Shown: in pieces, positions 62,871 to 64,000 of the stretch | Numbering within the stretch: the first letter of the stretch is position 1 | Layout: every line of letters begins with the position of its first letter | Assembly: GCA_965222725.1 (NCBI GenBank) | Contig: OZ244969.1 | Location: 5,766,001 to 5,830,000, forward strand | DNA: 64,000 bases | Origin: GCA-2748575 sp965222725 | Lineage (GTDB): Bacteria > Pseudomonadota > Gammaproteobacteria > Pseudomonadales > Ketobacteraceae | Direction: 5' to 3' | The notes under the pieces: model-generated | Told to the model about the DNA's origin: nothing | Databases searched by the model: none | Seen by the model: only the letters and a program-made list of their open reading frames with translations | Made by a program: the position numbers and the translations under genes

Positions 62871-63818
62871 CTAATTTTTTACGCGGCGATTCACGTAACG
62901 GGTAGGATCCACGGCCTTTCCATGCCTCAGGACTTCGAAATGAACATGGGGCCCGGTGGAGCGACCTGTGCTTCCCATCAGCGCCACGGTTTGCCCCTGG
63001 TGGACGATTTCACCCACTTTGACTTTCAGCTCTTTGGCATGAGCATAGCGGGTAATAAAACCATCGCCGTGGTTAACTTCCACCATCAGTCCATAACCAT
63101 AGCGATCCCCGGCCCAGGTCACCACCCCGGAACCCACCGAGATAATATCGGAACCATCCTTACCAGCGAAGTCCACACCACCATGCCAAGCCAGCTTGCC
63201 GGTGAAAGGATCAGTACGACGACCAAACCGGGATGACATCCATCCCCATTTAACCGGGCGACCCGCCAGGTACACTTCTTTCTGAATCTTGCGATTGGAA
63301 AGCAGTGATTCCAGCACTTCCAGCTGTTGCTCCCGCTGCTCCACATCGGCCGCCAGCTGATCCAGCGCTTCTATAAAGTTGGGCTTGGCAAATACATCCT
63401 CGACCTGTTGCGCGGTTTCTTCGGGGCCACCCACCGGCGGTCCGGAAGAGAAATCAAATTCGCCGTTATGGAGTTTTGCCACATCAACAAGGCGCTCACC
63501 CAGCGCATCAATGCGAACCAGGCGTGCCTGCAGTTCTGCCATACGCACGGTGAGCGCAGTCATCTGCTGTCTGGCTTCACCCTGTGCCTGCCGGATCAGT
63601 GACTGATTGGCCACTACATCCGAATGAATATCGCTGGCCATAGTGGGCCGCTCACTGATCCCGGTCATTTCTGTGGAACCACCGGCCAGCCAGTAACCCA
63701 GTGCGGCAAACCCGGCCGACAGTAACAGGAAACCGGCAAACACCAGTGCCAATAAGGGGCCTCTGATGGGAACTGTCCGGGATATGCCGGTTTTTCTGTC
63801 GATAAATACAATATTCAT
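62871..63818 (-). CDS. M23 family peptidoglycan metallopeptidase, membrane-anchored
   Basis: The 315-residue protein has a single N-terminal membrane anchor (LLALVFAGFLLLSAGFAALGYWLAGG, given as positions about 22-47). A periplasmic coiled coil follows (about 75-195). The lysostaphin-like domain has zinc ligands in WHGGVDFAG (H and D) and GPHVHFEVLRHG (HxH). All metal ligands are present, so it should be active, unlike EnvC-type activators. It lies upstream of secA on the same strand, as in Pseudomonas, and is divergent from the DUF721 gene. Confidence 0.92.
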   Translation of the reverse strand: MNIVFIDRKTGISRTVPIRGPLLALVFAGFLLLSAGFAALGYWLAGGSTEMTGISERPTMASDIHSDVVANQSLIRQAQGEARQQMTALTVRMAELQARLVRIDALGERLVDVAKLHNGEFDFSSGPPVGGPEETAQQVEDVFAKPNFIEALDQLAADVEQREQQLEVLESLLSNRKIQKEVYLAGRPVKWGWMSSRFGRRTDPFTGKLAWHGGVDFAGKDGSDIISVGSGVVTWAGDRYGYGLMVEVNHGDGFITRYAHAKELKVKVGEIVHQGQTVALMGSTGRSTGPHVHFEVLRHGKAVDPTRYVNRRVKN

Positions 63819-63912
63819 GGTTTACACTGTGCCAACGGATGGAGCGGCGCCTGTAACGGCAACTCCATGAAATCTCTCACATTGTTTTCTGGATTGCTGG
63901 TAAATCATACTG

Positions 63913-64000
63913 ATGGGCCGCGAAAATAACATAAAATCCGTCAAAGATCTCTTACTTCGTACCCAGAGACTTAACAGATTGGCGACTCGATCACAGCAGC
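63913..64000 (+). CDS. DUF721/DciA-type protein, 5' end only
   Basis: Only 29 codons are visible (MGRENNIKSVKDLLLRTQRL). The SV(K/Q)DLL pattern and the position next to the M23 peptidase and secA fit the DUF721 family (DciA, helicase-loading helper) found at this place in Pseudomonas. Identification rests mainly on gene order. Confidence 0.55.
   Translation, partial: MGRENNIKSVKDLLLRTQRLNRLATRSQQ

Overview
The window looks like chromosome of a Gammaproteobacterium of the Pseudomonadales/Oceanospirillales type (Ketobacter-, Alcanivorax- or Marinobacter-like). Two gene orders known from Pseudomonas support this: ampE-ampD...nadC...pilA-pilB-pilC-pilD-coaE-yacG, and DUF721-M23 peptidase-secA-argJ-Nudix. 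The divergent desT/desCB module is also arranged as in Pseudomonas. Species-level placement is inference. No rRNA, tRNA, CRISPR array, transposase or prophage was recognised.

Layout. 1-1183: end-truncated ampG muropeptide permease. 1473-3748: a response regulator with a degenerate GGDEF domain, panE and a small hypothetical gene. 3905-12150: a late-stage cobalamin assembly and salvage cluster (pduO-type adenosyltransferase, cobU, cobT, cobC, cobS, cbiZ, cobQ on the opposite strand, cbiB, cobD). It attaches lower-ligand bases and remodels scavenged corrinoids rather than building the ring. 12284-16901: a TetR regulator facing two exported lipoproteins, a VAO-type sterol-oxidase-like flavoprotein and an S15/CocE hydrolase, with two identical-architecture operators at the hydrolase promoter. 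17216-23751: an unusual TM2-pilin fusion protein, a small hypothetical, a PhoD-like phosphatase, a 7TMR-DISM diguanylate cyclase and a domesticated phage-like lysozyme-fold candidate. 23811-28190: aceF and aceE of pyruvate dehydrogenase. 28448-37460: ampE, ampD, two tandem DUF1631 proteins, an AgcS symporter and nadC.

37461-48009 is a visibly more A+T-rich glycan island (glycosyltransferases, methyltransferases, asparagine synthase, LbetaH acyltransferase, flippase-like protein, radical SAM/SPASM). It lies between nadC and pilA. The pilin gene pilA has a clear sigma-54 promoter and overlaps a GT-C-like membrane glycosyltransferase gene, which suggests pilin or surface glycosylation. 48769-53500 is pilB-pilC-pilD-coaE-yacG. 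53582-57504 is desT, desC and desB with two FabR/DesT-type operators, followed by two paralogous small helical proteins of unknown function and a strong terminator. 57654-64000 is Nudix/ThiE-like, argJ, secA, an M23 peptidase and the start of a DUF721/dciA-type gene.

Features that conventional annotation would probably miss: the TM2/zinc-ribbon/pilin fusion; the pilA-GT-C translational overlap; 12-bp (4-residue) in-frame tandem repeats in panE, cobQ, cbiB and a DUF1631 gene; the paired operators with a divergent short transcript; the paralogous pair behind desCB; and an 18-codon ORF overlapping pilB by ATGA.
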